From NCBI RefSeq assembly GCF_001469955.1, contig NZ_LOPU01000016.1:186001-250000 (forward strand): a stretch of 64,000 nucleotides of DNA, in the 5' to 3' direction. The notes beneath the pieces were generated by a model that was not told where the DNA came from, searched no databases, and was given only the letters and a program-made list of their open reading frames with translations. Each line of letters opens with the position of its first letter. Within the stretch, counting starts at the first letter, position 1. The stretch is from Haloprofundus marisrubri. GTDB lineage: Archaea; Halobacteriota; Halobacteria; Halobacteriales; Haloferacaceae. Positions 1-10,184 of the stretch are shown here, one piece after another. The position numbers were made by a program, and so were the translations under genes.

Positions 1-1736
1 GTCCCCTGCACCGGCTCTGCGGCCAGCGGACCGTCGTCGAGCGCCTCTTCGAGACCCTCGATGACGAGTTCCATCGTCTCGTTGAGGTGCTGGATACCCT
101 TCGTGTCGTCGATGAGGATGTTGGTGCCGAAGATGTGTTCGACGTTCTGGGAGGTGTCTTTGTCCATGCCGGCTTCCTGCAGCGCTTCGCGGCGCTCCAG
201 TTCGGGCATGTCCATCGCCACTTCACCGAGCTTGATGGAGTCGACGATGTCCTGGTCCATCGGCTCTGCGGTGATGTAGAACTTGTTGTGGCGGTTCGGG
301 GAGACACCCTCGACTTCGCGGGATTTCTCCTGCGGCTGCTCGCGGTAGACGACAATCGGCTCACCGGTGTGGACCGGGATGCCTTGGTTGTCGCGGATAC
401 GCTGCGTGATGACTTCGAGGTGGAGTTCACCCTGTCCGCTGATGAGGTGCTCGCCGGTGTCCTCGTTAATCTCGACGCGGATGGTCGGGTCTTCCTTGGC
501 GACCTGCTGGAGCGTCTGGATGAGCTTCGGCAGGTCGTCCATGTTCGTCGCCTCGACGGACTTGGTGATGACCGGCTCGGAGATGTGTTCGATGGACTCG
601 AACGGCGTCATCTCGACGCTGGACACCGTGGAACCGGCGATGGCGTCGCGGAGGCCGGTGACGGCGGCGATGTTGCCGGCCGGAACACGGCTCACTTCCT
701 CACGGGAGTCACCCATGAAGATACCGACGGACTGAATGCGGTTCTTGCCCGCAGTACCGGAGACGTAGAGTTCCTGACCCTTTTCGAGGGTGCCGGAGAA
801 CAGACGTCCGGTAGCGATTTCGCCCGCGTGGGGGTCCATCGAGATGTCGGTCGACATGAAGACGACTTCGCCTTCGTCGTCGACGAGACGCATCTGCTCG
901 GCGAGTTCGGACTCGGCGTCGCCACGCCAGATGGTCGGGACACGACGAGGCTGGGCGTCGAGCGGGTCCGGGAAGTGCTCGGCGACCATGTCGAGAACGA
1001 CGTCCGACAGCGGCGTGCGGTCGTGGAGTTCGTCGCGGTTACCCGACTCTTCCATGTCGATGATGTCGCCGAAGGAGATACCAGTCTCTTCCATCGACGG
1101 GATGGAGACACCCCACTTGTACAGCGCGGAGCCGAAGGCGACGGTCCCCTCATCGACGGAGACGGTCCAGTCGTAGTCTTTCTCCTCGGTCATGCCGCGG
1201 ATGAGCTCGTTAACGTCGGTAATGACGTCGAGGAGCCGCTCCTGCATCTCCTGTGGCCCTTCCTGCAGTTCGTTGATGAGGCGGTCGACCTTGTTGATGA
1301 ACAGCGCCGGCTTGACACCCTCGCGGAGTGCCTGCCGCAGCACCGTCTCCGTCTGGGGCATCGCGCCCTCGACGGCGTCGACGACCACGAGCGCACCGTC
1401 GACGGCGCGCATCGCGCGCGTCACGTCGCCACCGAAGTCGACGTGGCCCGGGGTGTCGATGAGGTTGATGAGGTGGTTCTCGTCTTCCCACTCGTGGGTC
1501 ATCGAGACGTTCGCGGCGTCGATGGTGATGCCGCGTTCCTGTTCGTCCTCTTTGGTGTCCATCGCGAGCTGCTGTCCAGCAGTCGCGTCGGAAATCATGC
1601 CGGCACCGGCCAGCAGGTTGTCCGAAAGTGTCGTCTTCCCGTGGTCAACGTGAGCGGCGATGGCAATGTTCCGGATCTGCTCCGGCTTGTCCATCAGTTT
1701 CTCACATTCCTGTACGATTTTCTTTCGTCGGCCCAT
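1..1736 (-). CDS. aef2: Translation elongation factor aEF-2 (partial, C-terminus outside window)
   Basis: This GTPase moves tRNAs and mRNA through the ribosome after each peptide bond. The start is ATG at 1734-1736, giving [10 protein letters not shown], the typical archaeal N-terminus. GTPase motifs are clear: G1 AHVDHGKTT near residue 28, G3 DTPGH near 94 and G4 NKVD near 148. About 578 residues are visible. The family is usually about 730 residues, so the end of domain IV (with the diphthamide histidine) and domain V lie beyond the left edge. It lies downstream of rps7 and rps12 on the same strand, as is common in archaea, but separated from them by a convergent DUF5781 gene. The open plus-strand frame across this gene is a high-GC shadow. 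Confidence 0.97.
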   Translation of the reverse strand, partial: MGRRKKIVQECEKLMDKPEQIRNIAIAAHVDHGKTTLSDNLLAGAGMISDATAGQQLAMDTKEDEQERGITIDAANVSMTHEWEDENHLINLIDTPGHVDFGGDVTRAMRAVDGALVVVDAVEGAMPQTETVLRQALREGVKPALFINKVDRLINELQEGPQEMQERLLDVITDVNELIRGMTEEKDYDWTVSVDEGTVAFGSALYKWGVSIPSMEETGISFGDIIDMEESGNRDELHDRTPLSDVVLDMVAEHFPDPLDAQPRRVPTIWRGDAESELAEQMRLVDDEGEVVFMSTDISMDPHAGEIATGRLFSGTLEKGQELYVSGTAGKNRIQSVGIFMGDSREEVSRVPAGNIAAVTGLRDAIAGSTVSSVEMTPFESIEHISEPVITKSVEATNMDDLPKLIQTLQQVAKEDPTIRVEINEDTGEHLISGQGELHLEVITQRIRDNQGIPVHTGEPIVVYREQPQEKSREVEGVSPNRHNKFYITAEPMDQDIVDSIKLGEVAMDMPELERREALQEAGMDKDTSQNVEHIFGTNILIDDTKGIQHLNETMELVIEGLEEALDDGPLAAEPVQG

Positions 1737-1997
1737 TATGAGTGCCCCTACCGGCAGGAGGGTCAAAAGGGTAGTGTTTTGCCGACGCCGAATCCGTCGA
1801 AAACGGCCGTCTGAGGTAGCTCCGTGTGGGAACATATCACTTGGCAAACGCTCGAACTGCCGTCCGAAACGAGTGCCCGGTATCGGCCGTCACACTGCCC
1901 CGTCTCGTCCGCCGTATCCGAACGTCTCATCGCCCTTTCGCCCACGACGAGAGTTGGCACAAGAGTCATACCGTCTCGAACCGTGTCACTAATACGC

Positions 1998-2774
1998 ATG
2001 GACCTTCGCGTGCAGGGGCCTGCCGCCCCCGACGCCTTTCTCAGCGCGGCAGACCTGTTAGAGACGGAGTACGAGTTGTCGTGGCCGGTTCACGTACGCG
2101 TCAGAGACGACCCCGACGAACGAACGTGGGCAGGACACTACAGCAACGCCGCCGGCGACTACCACGTGTTGAACATCTCACGACAGGCCGCGACCAGCGC
2201 GATGGCGCGCGAACTCGCCCTCCACGAGTTCTCACACATGGCCCGCTACGAGCAGTCGCATCCCTCCCACGTCCAGTCGACCGAAGAGGCGTTGTATCTC
2301 GCACTGACGGGCCGGAGCGTCGAACGCCGCAAGCTCGCGCACTGTTACCAGATTGCCAACCACATGAAAGATATCTACGCCGACGACATCACCATCTCGG
2401 TCGCCCCGGCGGAGAAACTCGTCTACTTCCTCGAATCACAGTTGGCGGCGGCGCTCGCCGACCAACCGTCGGCCGTTCCGCGCGCGGACTGGACCCGAAC
2501 GACTGCCGCGTCGGACCCCGAAATCACGGCCGTCAACGCGGCGTTTGCGCTCGCACTCGTCGAACGTCACGGGCTCGTCGACGACGACCACCGCCTGTAC
2601 GACCTCGCGCACGCGGCCGACGACGACGCGCCCAACGTCCGTGTCGACGAGTTCAAACGCCAGTTCCGTTCGCTGGCCCCCGAGACGAACACCAGCGACT
2701 ACCGAAAGGCGCTCGTCGACGTGACGCGAGCTTACGCCGTCGGCAGCGGTGGCGGGCCGCAGGCCGCCGACTGA
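1998..2774 (+). CDS. DUF5781-family protein with HExxH motif
   Basis: This 258-residue soluble acidic protein matches what I recall of the haloarchaeal DUF5781 family; its function is unknown. I chose ATG 1998 (MDLRVQGPAAPD) because upstream in-frame codons lie in intergenic, non-acidic sequence. It contains HEFSH at residues 76-80, a zincin-like HExxH motif, followed by a tyrosine- and histidine-rich helix (MARYEQSH), which could be a metalloprotease-like site; that is inference. It is the only plus-strand gene in the rpo-ribosomal block, lying between aef2 and rps7 and convergent with rps7. No signal peptide or membrane segment is visible. Confidence 0.8.
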   Translation: MDLRVQGPAAPDAFLSAADLLETEYELSWPVHVRVRDDPDERTWAGHYSNAAGDYHVLNISRQAATSAMARELALHEFSHMARYEQSHPSHVQSTEEALYLALTGRSVERRKLAHCYQIANHMKDIYADDITISVAPAEKLVYFLESQLAAALADQPSAVPRADWTRTTAASDPEITAVNAAFALALVERHGLVDDDHRLYDLAHAADDDAPNVRVDEFKRQFRSLAPETNTSDYRKALVDVTRAYAVGSGGGPQAAD

Positions 2775-2863
2775 TGTAGCCGTTCGGTCGCTCGCCGTTT
2801 CGCGTCCGCATAGACCCGTCGCTGTCGCTCAGCGCCGAAAAAACGAAAGAGAAGATTCGCAGA

Positions 2864-3484
2864 TTAGCGGGCCGCGGCGGCGACGCGCTCGCGTTCTTCC
2901 TTCTGGCTGATTGGGTACGACTGAACGTCGTACTCGGCCGCACCGAGAAGCTGCTGTGCGAGTGCCTCGGACGCCGATGTCGTCGACTTGTAGCTCGCGG
3001 AGGCGACGCCGTCGGCGATGAACTTCAGCGCCTGGTCGACGCGACGCTGGGGTGCGACGTCGACGGCCTTCGGGACGGAGATGCCACCGTACTTCAGGCG
3101 GACCGTCTCCTCGCGCGGGGCCGCGTTCTCGACGGCGCGGACGAGAATCTGAACCGGGTTCTCCTCGCTGCGCTCGTGGACGATGTCGAAGGCGTCGCGG
3201 ACGATGCCGAGTGCCTTCTGCTTCTTGCCCGTGTTCTCCTCGGTCTGCATCAGGCGGTTGATGAGACGCTCGACGACGGAAATCTCGGACTTGCGGAACT
3301 GCTTGGAGGCGTGGCGACCCATCGTGTGCGCGATGGGCGTCACGTTGAGGTAGCGCTGGGTGCTGGGGTCGGTGTACTCGATTTCGGAGACGTCCCAGAC
3401 GCCGAACAGGAGCGCGTTCGTCTGCGCTTCCTCGCTGTCGGCCGGTGCCTCGGGTTCGGGGGATTCGTTCTCTGCGTCAGACAT
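2864..3484 (-). CDS. rps7: 30S ribosomal protein S7 (uS7)
   Basis: This primary 16S rRNA-binding protein organises the head of the small subunit. At 206 residues it has an acidic N-terminal extension (about 25 residues rich in E, S and A) before the conserved S7 core, with ALLFGVWDVSEIEY, the helix VERLINRLMQ and the C-terminal stretch with RRVDQALKFI. The ATG is at 3482-3484, one base beyond the rps12 stop, so the two genes are almost certainly cotranscribed and translationally coupled. The strand and order rps12-rps7-aef2 are standard for archaea. Confidence 0.97.
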   Translation of the reverse strand: MSDAENESPEPEAPADSEEAQTNALLFGVWDVSEIEYTDPSTQRYLNVTPIAHTMGRHASKQFRKSEISVVERLINRLMQTEENTGKKQKALGIVRDAFDIVHERSEENPVQILVRAVENAAPREETVRLKYGGISVPKAVDVAPQRRVDQALKFIADGVASASYKSTTSASEALAQQLLGAAEYDVQSYPISQKEERERVAAAAR

Positions 3485-3485
3485 C

Positions 3486-3914
3486 TTAGCGTACCGGTTT
3501 CTCCGCGTTACCGCGCACGAGTTCGAGCATCGCGACGCCGTTGACTTTCTCTACCTTGTAGTTGACACCGGAGAGGTCACCCATGGCGCGACCCTTCGCG
3601 CCACCGATGCCCGCGATGGTCACCTCGTCGTGTTCGTCGATGAACGAGATGGCACCGTCGCCGGGGCAGAACGCCGTGACCTGCTTGCCGTTCTTGATGA
3701 GCTGAACACGGACGCATTTCCGAATCGCCGAGTTCGGCTGTTTCGCTTCGATTCCGACCTTCTCGAGGACGATACCGCGCGCCTGCGGTGCGCCTTCGAG
3801 GGGGTCCGATTTCTTCCGAAGACCGCGCTCGCGCCGTGCGTACTCCGAGTCGGACCATCGTCGCTTCTGACGGTCCTTCTTGAGTTTGCGGGCGGCGTAT
3901 TTGCCGTTCGCCAT
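3486..3914 (-). CDS. rps12: 30S ribosomal protein S12 (uS12)
   Basis: This decoding-centre protein of the small subunit has 142 residues and starts [16 protein letters not shown]. The conserved loop [15 protein letters not shown] is present; in bacteria this loop carries the streptomycin-sensitivity lysine. It is the first gene of the rps12-rps7 unit, separated from the mscS stop by about 240 bases. A TATA-like element at 3941-3948 would place transcription start only a few bases before the ATG, so this unit probably has its own promoter rather than relying only on read-through from the rpo operon. Confidence 0.97.
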   Translation of the reverse strand: MANGKYAARKLKKDRQKRRWSDSEYARRERGLRKKSDPLEGAPQARGIVLEKVGIEAKQPNSAIRKCVRVQLIKNGKQVTAFCPGDGAISFIDEHDEVTIAGIGGAKGRAMGDLSGVNYKVEKVNGVAMLELVRGNAEKPVR

Positions 3915-3940
3915 AGTGCAAGAGCGTACTTAGTCGAGCT

Positions 3941-3948
3941 ACTTAAGC
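3941..3948 (-). promoter_or_regulatory. Probable TATA box of rps12-rps7
   Basis: The minus-strand sequence GCTTAAGT is centred about 30 bases upstream of the rps12 ATG. At the usual archaeal TATA-to-start distance of about 26 bases it predicts a leader of only a few nucleotides. This is a sequence-based inference without transcript data. Confidence 0.45.
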
Positions 3949-4155
3949 GTCCTCTTTTCGACTCGGCGAAACGGCCTCAGATTCCTTCTTTCACCCCGCT
4001 ACTCGAATCTGCGCCCGTTTCGTCCGTTCGAACGAATCGTTCTCAGCGCGGCGCAGGTCGAACGCGGCGCGGAGAACTCTTCGTTTCTCACTCGCCGGCG
4101 AGGCTACAACACCCGAAACGCTGTCGGCGCCGGCAACGTTACCGACTCGCTGCAC

Positions 4156-5097
4156 TCACTCGCGGACGCGTCCGACTTCGAGGTCACCGCCCATATCCAC
4201 CGCCGACGTCGCACCGAGCGTGATTCCAGCGTTCTCACACCGCGCTTGCACCCGCCGTGCGTACTCTGAGAACGTATCGAGAACTGTCCGTCGTGACGGG
4301 TCGGAGACCCAGAACAGCACTTCCAAGCGGATGTGGTCGCCCTCGAAACCGGTGACACGAACCTTCGGTTGCGGGTCAGAGAGAATAGCCGGGTCCGTCA
4401 CCGCCTCGTCGCGAAGTATTCCGATTGTCTCCTCCAACTCCTCCTCGTAGTAGACGCCCACCGTCTCGTTGACGCGGAACTGATTTTGGCCGTAGGGCTT
4501 CGTGATGACGTTCGTCGTTAGCTCCGTGTTCGGAACGCTGATTATCTCGTTGTCGACGGTTCGGACGCGCGTCACCCGAAAGCCGATGGTCTCGACGACG
4601 CCCTCGGTGTTCCCCCACGCGATGTAGTCGCCGACGTTGAAGTCCGGGTCGACCACGAGAAACAGCCCGCCGACGAGCGTTCCGAGTACCTCCCGACCGG
4701 CGACACCCACGGTCAACGAGACGATGGCGACGGCGATGGTCGACCGTGTGAGCACCTCCGTGTAGCCGGCTGCCGCCAGTGCCGCACCGAACGCGACGGC
4801 GACGATGACGATGTGCAGGTAGAGTTCGACAGCACCGACTATCGTCGGGTTGTTCACGTTTCGGACTCTGACCGCCCGCAGCAACAGCGGTTCGACGACC
4901 ACGCGACCGACTCCGTAGACGACGACGAACGCGACGAGGAGTTTCGTCGCACGGGCCACTACCCCATCACCGAGCAACAGTTCTACGAACGAGTTAGCGA
5001 CCTGCAACGCTACGACTGCTCCCATACGGACTGTACGATAGCCCGACCAATAGCTCTGGAGGCTCTGAAACCCCTCGACATCGATGTCTTCGACCAC
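4156..5097 (-). CDS. MscS-family mechanosensitive ion channel
   Basis: This is a membrane tension-gated channel of the small-conductance (MscS) family, used to release solutes on hypo-osmotic shock. It has 313 residues. Hydrophobic segments lie near residues 25-45, 50-67 and 90-112, followed by the pore-lining segment with Ala/Gly-rich VAIVSLTVGVAGREVLG and the family signature FNVGDYIAWG...EGVVETIGFRVT...IISVPN. The remaining C-terminal part is the cytoplasmic beta and alpha/beta domain. It lies 32 bases downstream of the zinc-ribbon gene and between nusA and rps12, an unusual place for a channel gene in an otherwise informational block. Confidence 0.92.
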   Translation of the reverse strand: MVEDIDVEGFQSLQSYWSGYRTVRMGAVVALQVANSFVELLLGDGVVARATKLLVAFVVVYGVGRVVVEPLLLRAVRVRNVNNPTIVGAVELYLHIVIVAVAFGAALAAAGYTEVLTRSTIAVAIVSLTVGVAGREVLGTLVGGLFLVVDPDFNVGDYIAWGNTEGVVETIGFRVTRVRTVDNEIISVPNTELTTNVITKPYGQNQFRVNETVGVYYEEELEETIGILRDEAVTDPAILSDPQPKVRVTGFEGDHIRLEVLFWVSDPSRRTVLDTFSEYARRVQARCENAGITLGATSAVDMGGDLEVGRVRE

Positions 5098-5129
5098 CCT
5101 AACGTCCGCTGTCTGTTGTGTCGCGGTCG

Positions 5130-5507
5130 TCAGTGGTAAAACAGCAACTCGAACTCGTCACCACAGTCACCGCATCGAACGGGCTTCCCACAGAGTTCTC
5201 CGTTGAGCATCGGGTCAGCACTCGATTGGTCGGCCGTCGGTTGGCCGTCTTCTGCCGTACTTCCTCCGTCGGTGGCGACTGCGCCACCATCGACGCCCTC
5301 GGTCTCCGGGTAGTCGGCACCGTGGTTCGATGGGCTCGGTTCGGATTCGTCGTCGGAAAGGCCGAGCGTCGCGTCGACGCGCTTGTCGCAGGAAGGACAT
5401 GGTATCGTGACGGACGGTCGACGCTGTTCTTCCGTGGCCGTGTCTGACCCCGAGACGGCCGGTTGCGGTTCGTCGGAGGCTGACGGCTGGTGCTCGGATT
5501 GTGACAT
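5130..5507 (-). CDS. Small acidic zinc-ribbon protein
   Basis: This 125-residue protein has two cysteine pairs: CPSC at residues 37-40 and CGDC near residue 112, joined by a long low-complexity linker rich in D, E, S, G and P. The pairs look like the two halves of one zinc ribbon split by a disordered insert. I chose ATG 5505-5507 (MSQSEHQPSA); an upstream in-frame ATG at 5525 would add six residues including an extra Cys and is less likely. It lies between nusA and mscS on the same strand. No specific function is recognised; a nucleic-acid or protein-binding role is inferred only from the zinc ribbon. Confidence 0.7.
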   Translation of the reverse strand: MSQSEHQPSASDEPQPAVSGSDTATEEQRRPSVTIPCPSCDKRVDATLGLSDDESEPSPSNHGADYPETEGVDGGAVATDGGSTAEDGQPTADQSSADPMLNGELCGKPVRCGDCGDEFELLFYH

Positions 5508-5629
5508 ACTGTGACAAGACGGCACACTGACGGTTAGTTATAGAGCTTGTAAACCTGAGAAGGAACAGCCCACAATCGGTAGACGGAAGCAACCTCACCG
5601 AGTAGGATGGCGCTACGGCCGCGACGCGT

Positions 5630-6049
5630 TCACGTCAGTTGGATGTCGTCGATGTCGTAGTGTCGCCGCGCCAATCGCCGCGCCGTCTCGATATTCTGAC
5701 CGCGCTTGCCGATAGCGACGCCGCGGTCACCGTCGGCTACTTCCACGTAGGCGACCCGGTCGTTCTGGTCGCTGATGGTCACGTGTCGGACCGTCGCCGG
5801 TGCCAGCGCGCTGGCGACGAACGCTTCCGGCGTGTCCGCATCCTCGACGAGTTCGACGGTGCGACCGAGTTTGCGTTCGAGTCGCTGCACCGTCTTGCCG
5901 CCGGGTCCGATGGCTTTGCCCATCTCGCCCGCGCCGACGAGGACGACGATTCGGTCGTCGTACACCAGACAATCGGTGGCGCTCGCGCCCGTCTCCTCGT
6001 CGAACGCGCCGAGATAGCGGCGAGCGTCGTCCGACAGCGTGACACGCAT
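5630..6049 (-). CDS. nusA: NusA-like transcription factor, KH domains only
   Basis: This archaeal NusA homologue consists of two KH RNA-binding domains and lacks the bacterial N-terminal and S1 domains. The 139 residues contain KH signatures GKAIGPGGKT (about residue 44) and GVAIGKRGQN (about residue 109). It starts four bases after the rpoA'' stop and so is the last gene of the rpo operon. The family is thought to act in elongation or termination with RNA polymerase. The spacing and conserved order rpoA''-nusA make the assignment secure. Confidence 0.95.
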   Translation of the reverse strand: MRVTLSDDARRYLGAFDEETGASATDCLVYDDRIVVLVGAGEMGKAIGPGGKTVQRLERKLGRTVELVEDADTPEAFVASALAPATVRHVTISDQNDRVAYVEVADGDRGVAIGKRGQNIETARRLARRHYDIDDIQLT

Positions 6050-6052
6050 CGG

Positions 6053-7261
6053 TTAGTCGTCCGAGGGTTGCTCGGTGTTCGCGCTGAACGAACCCATGCG
6101 GAGGTCGACGTCGCCGGTGCCGATAGCGACCGGCTTCCCGACGATGACGTTCTCGATGACGCCGTTGAGGTCGTCCTCTTCGCCGTGGATGGCCGCGTCG
6201 AGCAGGTGGTTGACCGTGACCTCGAACGCTGCACGCGCGAGCACCGACTCCTTCGACCCCGAGATACCGTGGCGGCCGATGGACTCGATGGTGCCACGGT
6301 TCGTCATGATGTCTGCGACGAGCATCAGGTGGCGGACGTTCACGTCGTCGAGGCCCTGTTCTTCGAGCGTCTCCATCGTCTCGTTGATGATGGCTTCGCG
6401 GGCGGCTTCGACGCCGAGATTTCGGTGAATCTCGTGGATGTTGTTACACGTCGTCCGCGAGGCGTCGACGCCTTCGATGGCGAGCACGTCGCCGAACGCC
6501 GACCCTTCGGTGTAGAGGACGAACTCCTCGCCGTCGTCGGTTTTCTCCTTGCGGATGACGACGCGAGTGACCTCCTCGATGCCTTTGAACACGACGTCGC
6601 GGAGTTCTTCGACCAGTTGCAGGAGCCGACGGTAACTCGGCTGGTCGGGGCCGAACTCGATGACCGTTCCGACCTGCTGGGTCGAGACGCCGAGAGCGTC
6701 CTCGATGGTCTCGGCTATCTCCTCGGCGACTTCTTCGACGTTCGAGGCGCGGGGCCACCGCTCCATCAGCGTATCGTCGTTGAGGTCGACCTGCACGAGC
6801 ATGTCGGCGACGTTCGTCGATACGTCACCGAGTGCGAGGATTTTCGAGGCCTCGATGCTCCAGACGACCTCGTGGGCGCGTTCGCGGTCCTCGGCGTACT
6901 CGTCTTCGAGGTGGACCGTCATCATCGGCGTGTCCGGCGTCTTCCGCGCGTCCACGAGTTCGATGAGACGCGGCAGTCCCTGCGTCACGTCGATTTCGGC
7001 GACGCCCGCGTAGTGGAACGTGTTCATCGTCATCTGCGTTCCCGGTTCACCGATGGACTGCGCGGAGACGGTCCCCACGGGGTCCAGCGGGTCGACACGC
7101 GTGTCGAGGTAGCGGACCTCGACGGCGCGAGCGATGTTGTCGGCCTGCTCGACGCTGACGTCGTCTCGGTCTTCGATGGTGCGGTACACCCGGTCTTTGA
7201 GGCGTCGCGGGAGTTGGGTGTCCTCGACGACGGCCTCCATGTCGTCTGTAATCTCAGTCAT
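6053..7261 (-). CDS. rpoA2: DNA-directed RNA polymerase subunit A'' (Rpo1C)
   Basis: This is the C-terminal part of the largest RNA polymerase subunit, separate from A' as in all archaea of this group. It has 402 residues. The trigger-loop region is recognisable in [20 protein letters not shown] followed by [17 protein letters not shown]. Its ATG overlaps the end of rpoA' by eight bases, indicating translational coupling so that the two halves are made in equal amounts. The C-terminus ends in a short acidic tail. Confidence 0.98.
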   Translation of the reverse strand: MTEITDDMEAVVEDTQLPRRLKDRVYRTIEDRDDVSVEQADNIARAVEVRYLDTRVDPLDPVGTVSAQSIGEPGTQMTMNTFHYAGVAEIDVTQGLPRLIELVDARKTPDTPMMTVHLEDEYAEDRERAHEVVWSIEASKILALGDVSTNVADMLVQVDLNDDTLMERWPRASNVEEVAEEIAETIEDALGVSTQQVGTVIEFGPDQPSYRRLLQLVEELRDVVFKGIEEVTRVVIRKEKTDDGEEFVLYTEGSAFGDVLAIEGVDASRTTCNNIHEIHRNLGVEAAREAIINETMETLEEQGLDDVNVRHLMLVADIMTNRGTIESIGRHGISGSKESVLARAAFEVTVNHLLDAAIHGEEDDLNGVIENVIVGKPVAIGTGDVDLRMGSFSANTEQPSDD

Positions 7262-10184
7262 CGGATTCTACCTCCGGCGCTCGCGCGTCGCTGAGTCGCG
7301 GTTCGGCGTGTTCGGAGAGATTCGTCGGCGGTTCCTCGCGGCCGAGGAACTGCTGACGAGTCGCCTCGTCGTCGAACTCGGCGTCCATCACGCGGTCGGC
7401 GATGCTGTCGACGTCGATGTCGTTGTCCTTCGAGGAGGACACCTTCACCGGCGACGTGCCGTCTTCGCCGAACTCGAACTGAACGATGGTGCCCGAGGTG
7501 TCGCGCACCGTGCCGTCGTACTGCGTCTCCAGTTCGGAGAGCGCGTTGATGAGACGACGCTGCAGGTATCCGGATTTGGAGGTCCGGACTGCCGTGTCGA
7601 CGAGACCCTCGCGGCCACCCATCGCGTGGAAGAAGAACTCCCGCGGCGTCAGGCCGCCACGGTAGGAGTTCTCCACGAACCCGTGGGCTTCCGCGGAGAG
7701 GTCGTTCGGTTTGTAGTGGCTGAGCGTACGGTCTTCGTAGCCGCGGTTGATGCGCTCGCCGCGAACTGCCTGCTGGCCGACACAGCCGGCCATCTGCGTG
7801 AGGTTCAGCATCGACCCACGCGCGCCCGAGCGCGCCATGATGACTGCGGGGTTGTCGTCGCCGAAGTGGTCGTCGGCGATTTCACCGGCGGAGTCACGCG
7901 CTTTGCCGAGCGTCTGCATAATCTTCATCTCCAGCGTCTCGTCGACGGTCCGACCCGGCAGCGATTCGAGTTCGCCCGCGTCGTACGTGTCGATGAGCTC
8001 CTCGATGCGCTCGTAGGCGTTCTCGATGGCCTCGTCGACCTGCTCGCCTGCCTCCTCGGGGATGGACTCGTCGTCGATACCGATGGAGAACCCGAAGTGC
8101 ATGATAGCACGCATCGCCAGCGAGGAAATCTCGTTGACGAAGATGCGTGCACGCGTCTCCGAGTACACTTTGGTGATGGTGTCGACGATTTCCCCGCCGA
8201 ACGCGCCGACGGCGTCCTCGTCGATGGTGCCACCGAGCAGTTGACCGTCCTCGATGAGAACGTCGTCGCCGGTCGACGAACTGAACTCGAGAGACAGGTC
8301 GTCGGGCAGGAGTTCCGAGAAGATGGAGTGGCCGGTCCAGTACGCCTTGCCGTCCTCCTCACCGTCGGGTTCGGGCAGTTCGTCGACACGAGTCGCTCGC
8401 AGCAGGTCCAGCGCCTGCGTCTCCGTGAAGTGGGGGTTCTCGTGGGTCAGCAGGTAGGTACCCGAAATGTGGTCCTGAATCGCGCCGATGATGTTCTCAC
8501 CGAAGCGCGGGCTGAGAATCTGTTCCTGCACGCGCATGAGGACGCGCGCTTCCGCGCGGGCCTCCTCGTTCTGCAGCGCGTGCATGTTCATCTCGTCGCC
8601 GTCGAAGTCAGCGTTGTACGGCGGACAGACGACGGTGTTGAGTCGGAACGTCTTGTACGGCATCACGACCACTTCGTGGGCCATGATGGACATCCGGTGC
8701 AGCGACGGCTGTCGGTTGAAGATGACGATGTCGCCGTCGACGAGGTGTCGGTTCACTTCCCAACCGAGTTCGACTTTCTCGGCGAGTTCCTCGCAGTTCT
8801 TTTCGGTCACCTTCAGCCGTCGGCCGTCGGGGCGCTTGACGTAGTTCGCACCCGGGTGGCTCTCGGGGCCGTTGCGGACGTACTGCTGTGCTTCCTCGAT
8901 GTTCCGCTCGGTGACGTTCATCGTCTGGGTCATCTCGCTGGCGACGCGGTCCGGAACACCGACCTCGTTCAGAGAGAGCGTCGGGTCCGGCGAGATGACG
9001 GTACGCGCCGAGAAGTTGACACGCTTTCCGGAGAGCGAACCGCGGAAGCGACCTTCTTTGCCTTTGAGGCGCTGACTGAGCGTCTTCAGCGGACGGCCCG
9101 AGCGGTGTCGTGCCGGCGGCGTACCCGAAATCTCGTTGTCGATGAACGTGGTGACGTGGTACTGCAGCAGTTCCCAGAGGTCCTCGATAATCAACTGCGG
9201 CGCACCGGCCTCGCGGTTCTCCATGAACCGCTGGTTGATGCGGATGATGTCGACGAGTTTGTGGGTTAGGTCGTCTTCGGAGCGCTGGCCGTTGTCGAGT
9301 GTGATGGACGGACGCGCCGTGACCGGCGGCACCGGCAGTACGGTGAGAATCATCCACTCGGGGCGTGCGCGCTCGGAGTCGATGCCGAGCGTCTCCATGT
9401 CGTCGTTCGGGATGTCCTCGAACCAGTCGCGGATGTCCGAGGGCATCAGCTTGTTCATGTCCTCGACGGTGAGGTCGATGGAGAGTGCCTTCTCGATGGC
9501 CTTTCGGTCTTCTTTGCGAGGTCTGAACTCGCCGGAGAGAATCTGGTTGACGCGCTGGAGGTCGATGTCGGTTTTCTCCGCGAGTTCCTGCGGAGCCATC
9601 CCTTCGCGGTCTTCTTCTTCGTCGGGTTGCATCGCCTCGGCGATGAGTTCGGAGTACTCGCCCGAGAGGACGTCTTGGACCTCGTAGTACGTCGTCGGTT
9701 TCTCGTGTTTGATGTCGTGCTGCGGTTCGTTGCAGTGCGGGCAGCGTTTCGCTTTCCGTGCCTGCCGGACCGCGGCCTTCATCACGTCGCTCCAGTCCTC
9801 GCTGAGTTCTTCGGCGCGCTGCATGCGCGAGCGGAACTCGGCCTGCTCGTCGTCGGTCAGCGCGAGTCGACCGCACTGGCGACACGTCGAGCGCAGGAGT
9901 CGTCGGATGAGCTTCGTGAAGCCGACGTGGATGACGGGCGCGGCCAGTTCGATGTGACCGAAGTGCCCGTTACACGACCCCGAGTGCTGCCCACACGTTC
10001 GACACTCCAGACCGGGGTCGATAACGCCCAGTCGCGGGTCCATCAGGCCCATGTCGATGGGGTAGCCGTCGTCGTCGTAGGTGTCCGCAGTGATGACTTT
10101 CGTCGCGGACATGTCTCGATACGTCTCCGGGTCCATCAGCCCGAAGCGGATGCCGCCGATTTCTTTCGGTGTTTGCATTGACAT
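7254..10184 (-). CDS. rpoA1: DNA-directed RNA polymerase subunit A' (Rpo1N)
   Basis: This is the N-terminal part of the largest subunit and carries the catalytic magnesium loop NADFDGDEM at residues 524-532. Zinc ligands are visible as C61, C64, C71 and H74 (clamp zinc) and as C101/C104 with C148/C151. It has 976 residues. Between the second zinc site and the conserved core, around residues 185-245, lies an acidic segment with a helix-turn-helix-like stretch ([19 protein letters not shown]), probably a lineage-specific insertion. The start ATG 10182-10184 directly abuts the rpoB' stop; an ATG two codons further in is equally possible. Confidence 0.98.
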   Translation of the reverse strand: MSMQTPKEIGGIRFGLMDPETYRDMSATKVITADTYDDDGYPIDMGLMDPRLGVIDPGLECRTCGQHSGSCNGHFGHIELAAPVIHVGFTKLIRRLLRSTCRQCGRLALTDDEQAEFRSRMQRAEELSEDWSDVMKAAVRQARKAKRCPHCNEPQHDIKHEKPTTYYEVQDVLSGEYSELIAEAMQPDEEEDREGMAPQELAEKTDIDLQRVNQILSGEFRPRKEDRKAIEKALSIDLTVEDMNKLMPSDIRDWFEDIPNDDMETLGIDSERARPEWMILTVLPVPPVTARPSITLDNGQRSEDDLTHKLVDIIRINQRFMENREAGAPQLIIEDLWELLQYHVTTFIDNEISGTPPARHRSGRPLKTLSQRLKGKEGRFRGSLSGKRVNFSARTVISPDPTLSLNEVGVPDRVASEMTQTMNVTERNIEEAQQYVRNGPESHPGANYVKRPDGRRLKVTEKNCEELAEKVELGWEVNRHLVDGDIVIFNRQPSLHRMSIMAHEVVVMPYKTFRLNTVVCPPYNADFDGDEMNMHALQNEEARAEARVLMRVQEQILSPRFGENIIGAIQDHISGTYLLTHENPHFTETQALDLLRATRVDELPEPDGEEDGKAYWTGHSIFSELLPDDLSLEFSSSTGDDVLIEDGQLLGGTIDEDAVGAFGGEIVDTITKVYSETRARIFVNEISSLAMRAIMHFGFSIGIDDESIPEEAGEQVDEAIENAYERIEELIDTYDAGELESLPGRTVDETLEMKIMQTLGKARDSAGEIADDHFGDDNPAVIMARSGARGSMLNLTQMAGCVGQQAVRGERINRGYEDRTLSHYKPNDLSAEAHGFVENSYRGGLTPREFFFHAMGGREGLVDTAVRTSKSGYLQRRLINALSELETQYDGTVRDTSGTIVQFEFGEDGTSPVKVSSSKDNDIDVDSIADRVMDAEFDDEATRQQFLGREEPPTNLSEHAEPRLSDARAPEVESDD

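Noticed and set aside
87-1814. Open 575-codon frame on the plus strand opposite aEF-2
   Set aside because: It reads as Val/Asp/Arg/His-rich shadow protein caused by the GC-rich third positions of the real gene; the minus-strand frame has all GTPase motifs.
5639-7294. 551-codon plus-strand frame opposite nusA and rpoA''
   Set aside because: Shadow of two real genes; no motif, low-complexity composition.
7134-9269. 711-codon plus-strand frame opposite rpoA'
   Set aside because: Antisense shadow of RNA polymerase; no independent signal.
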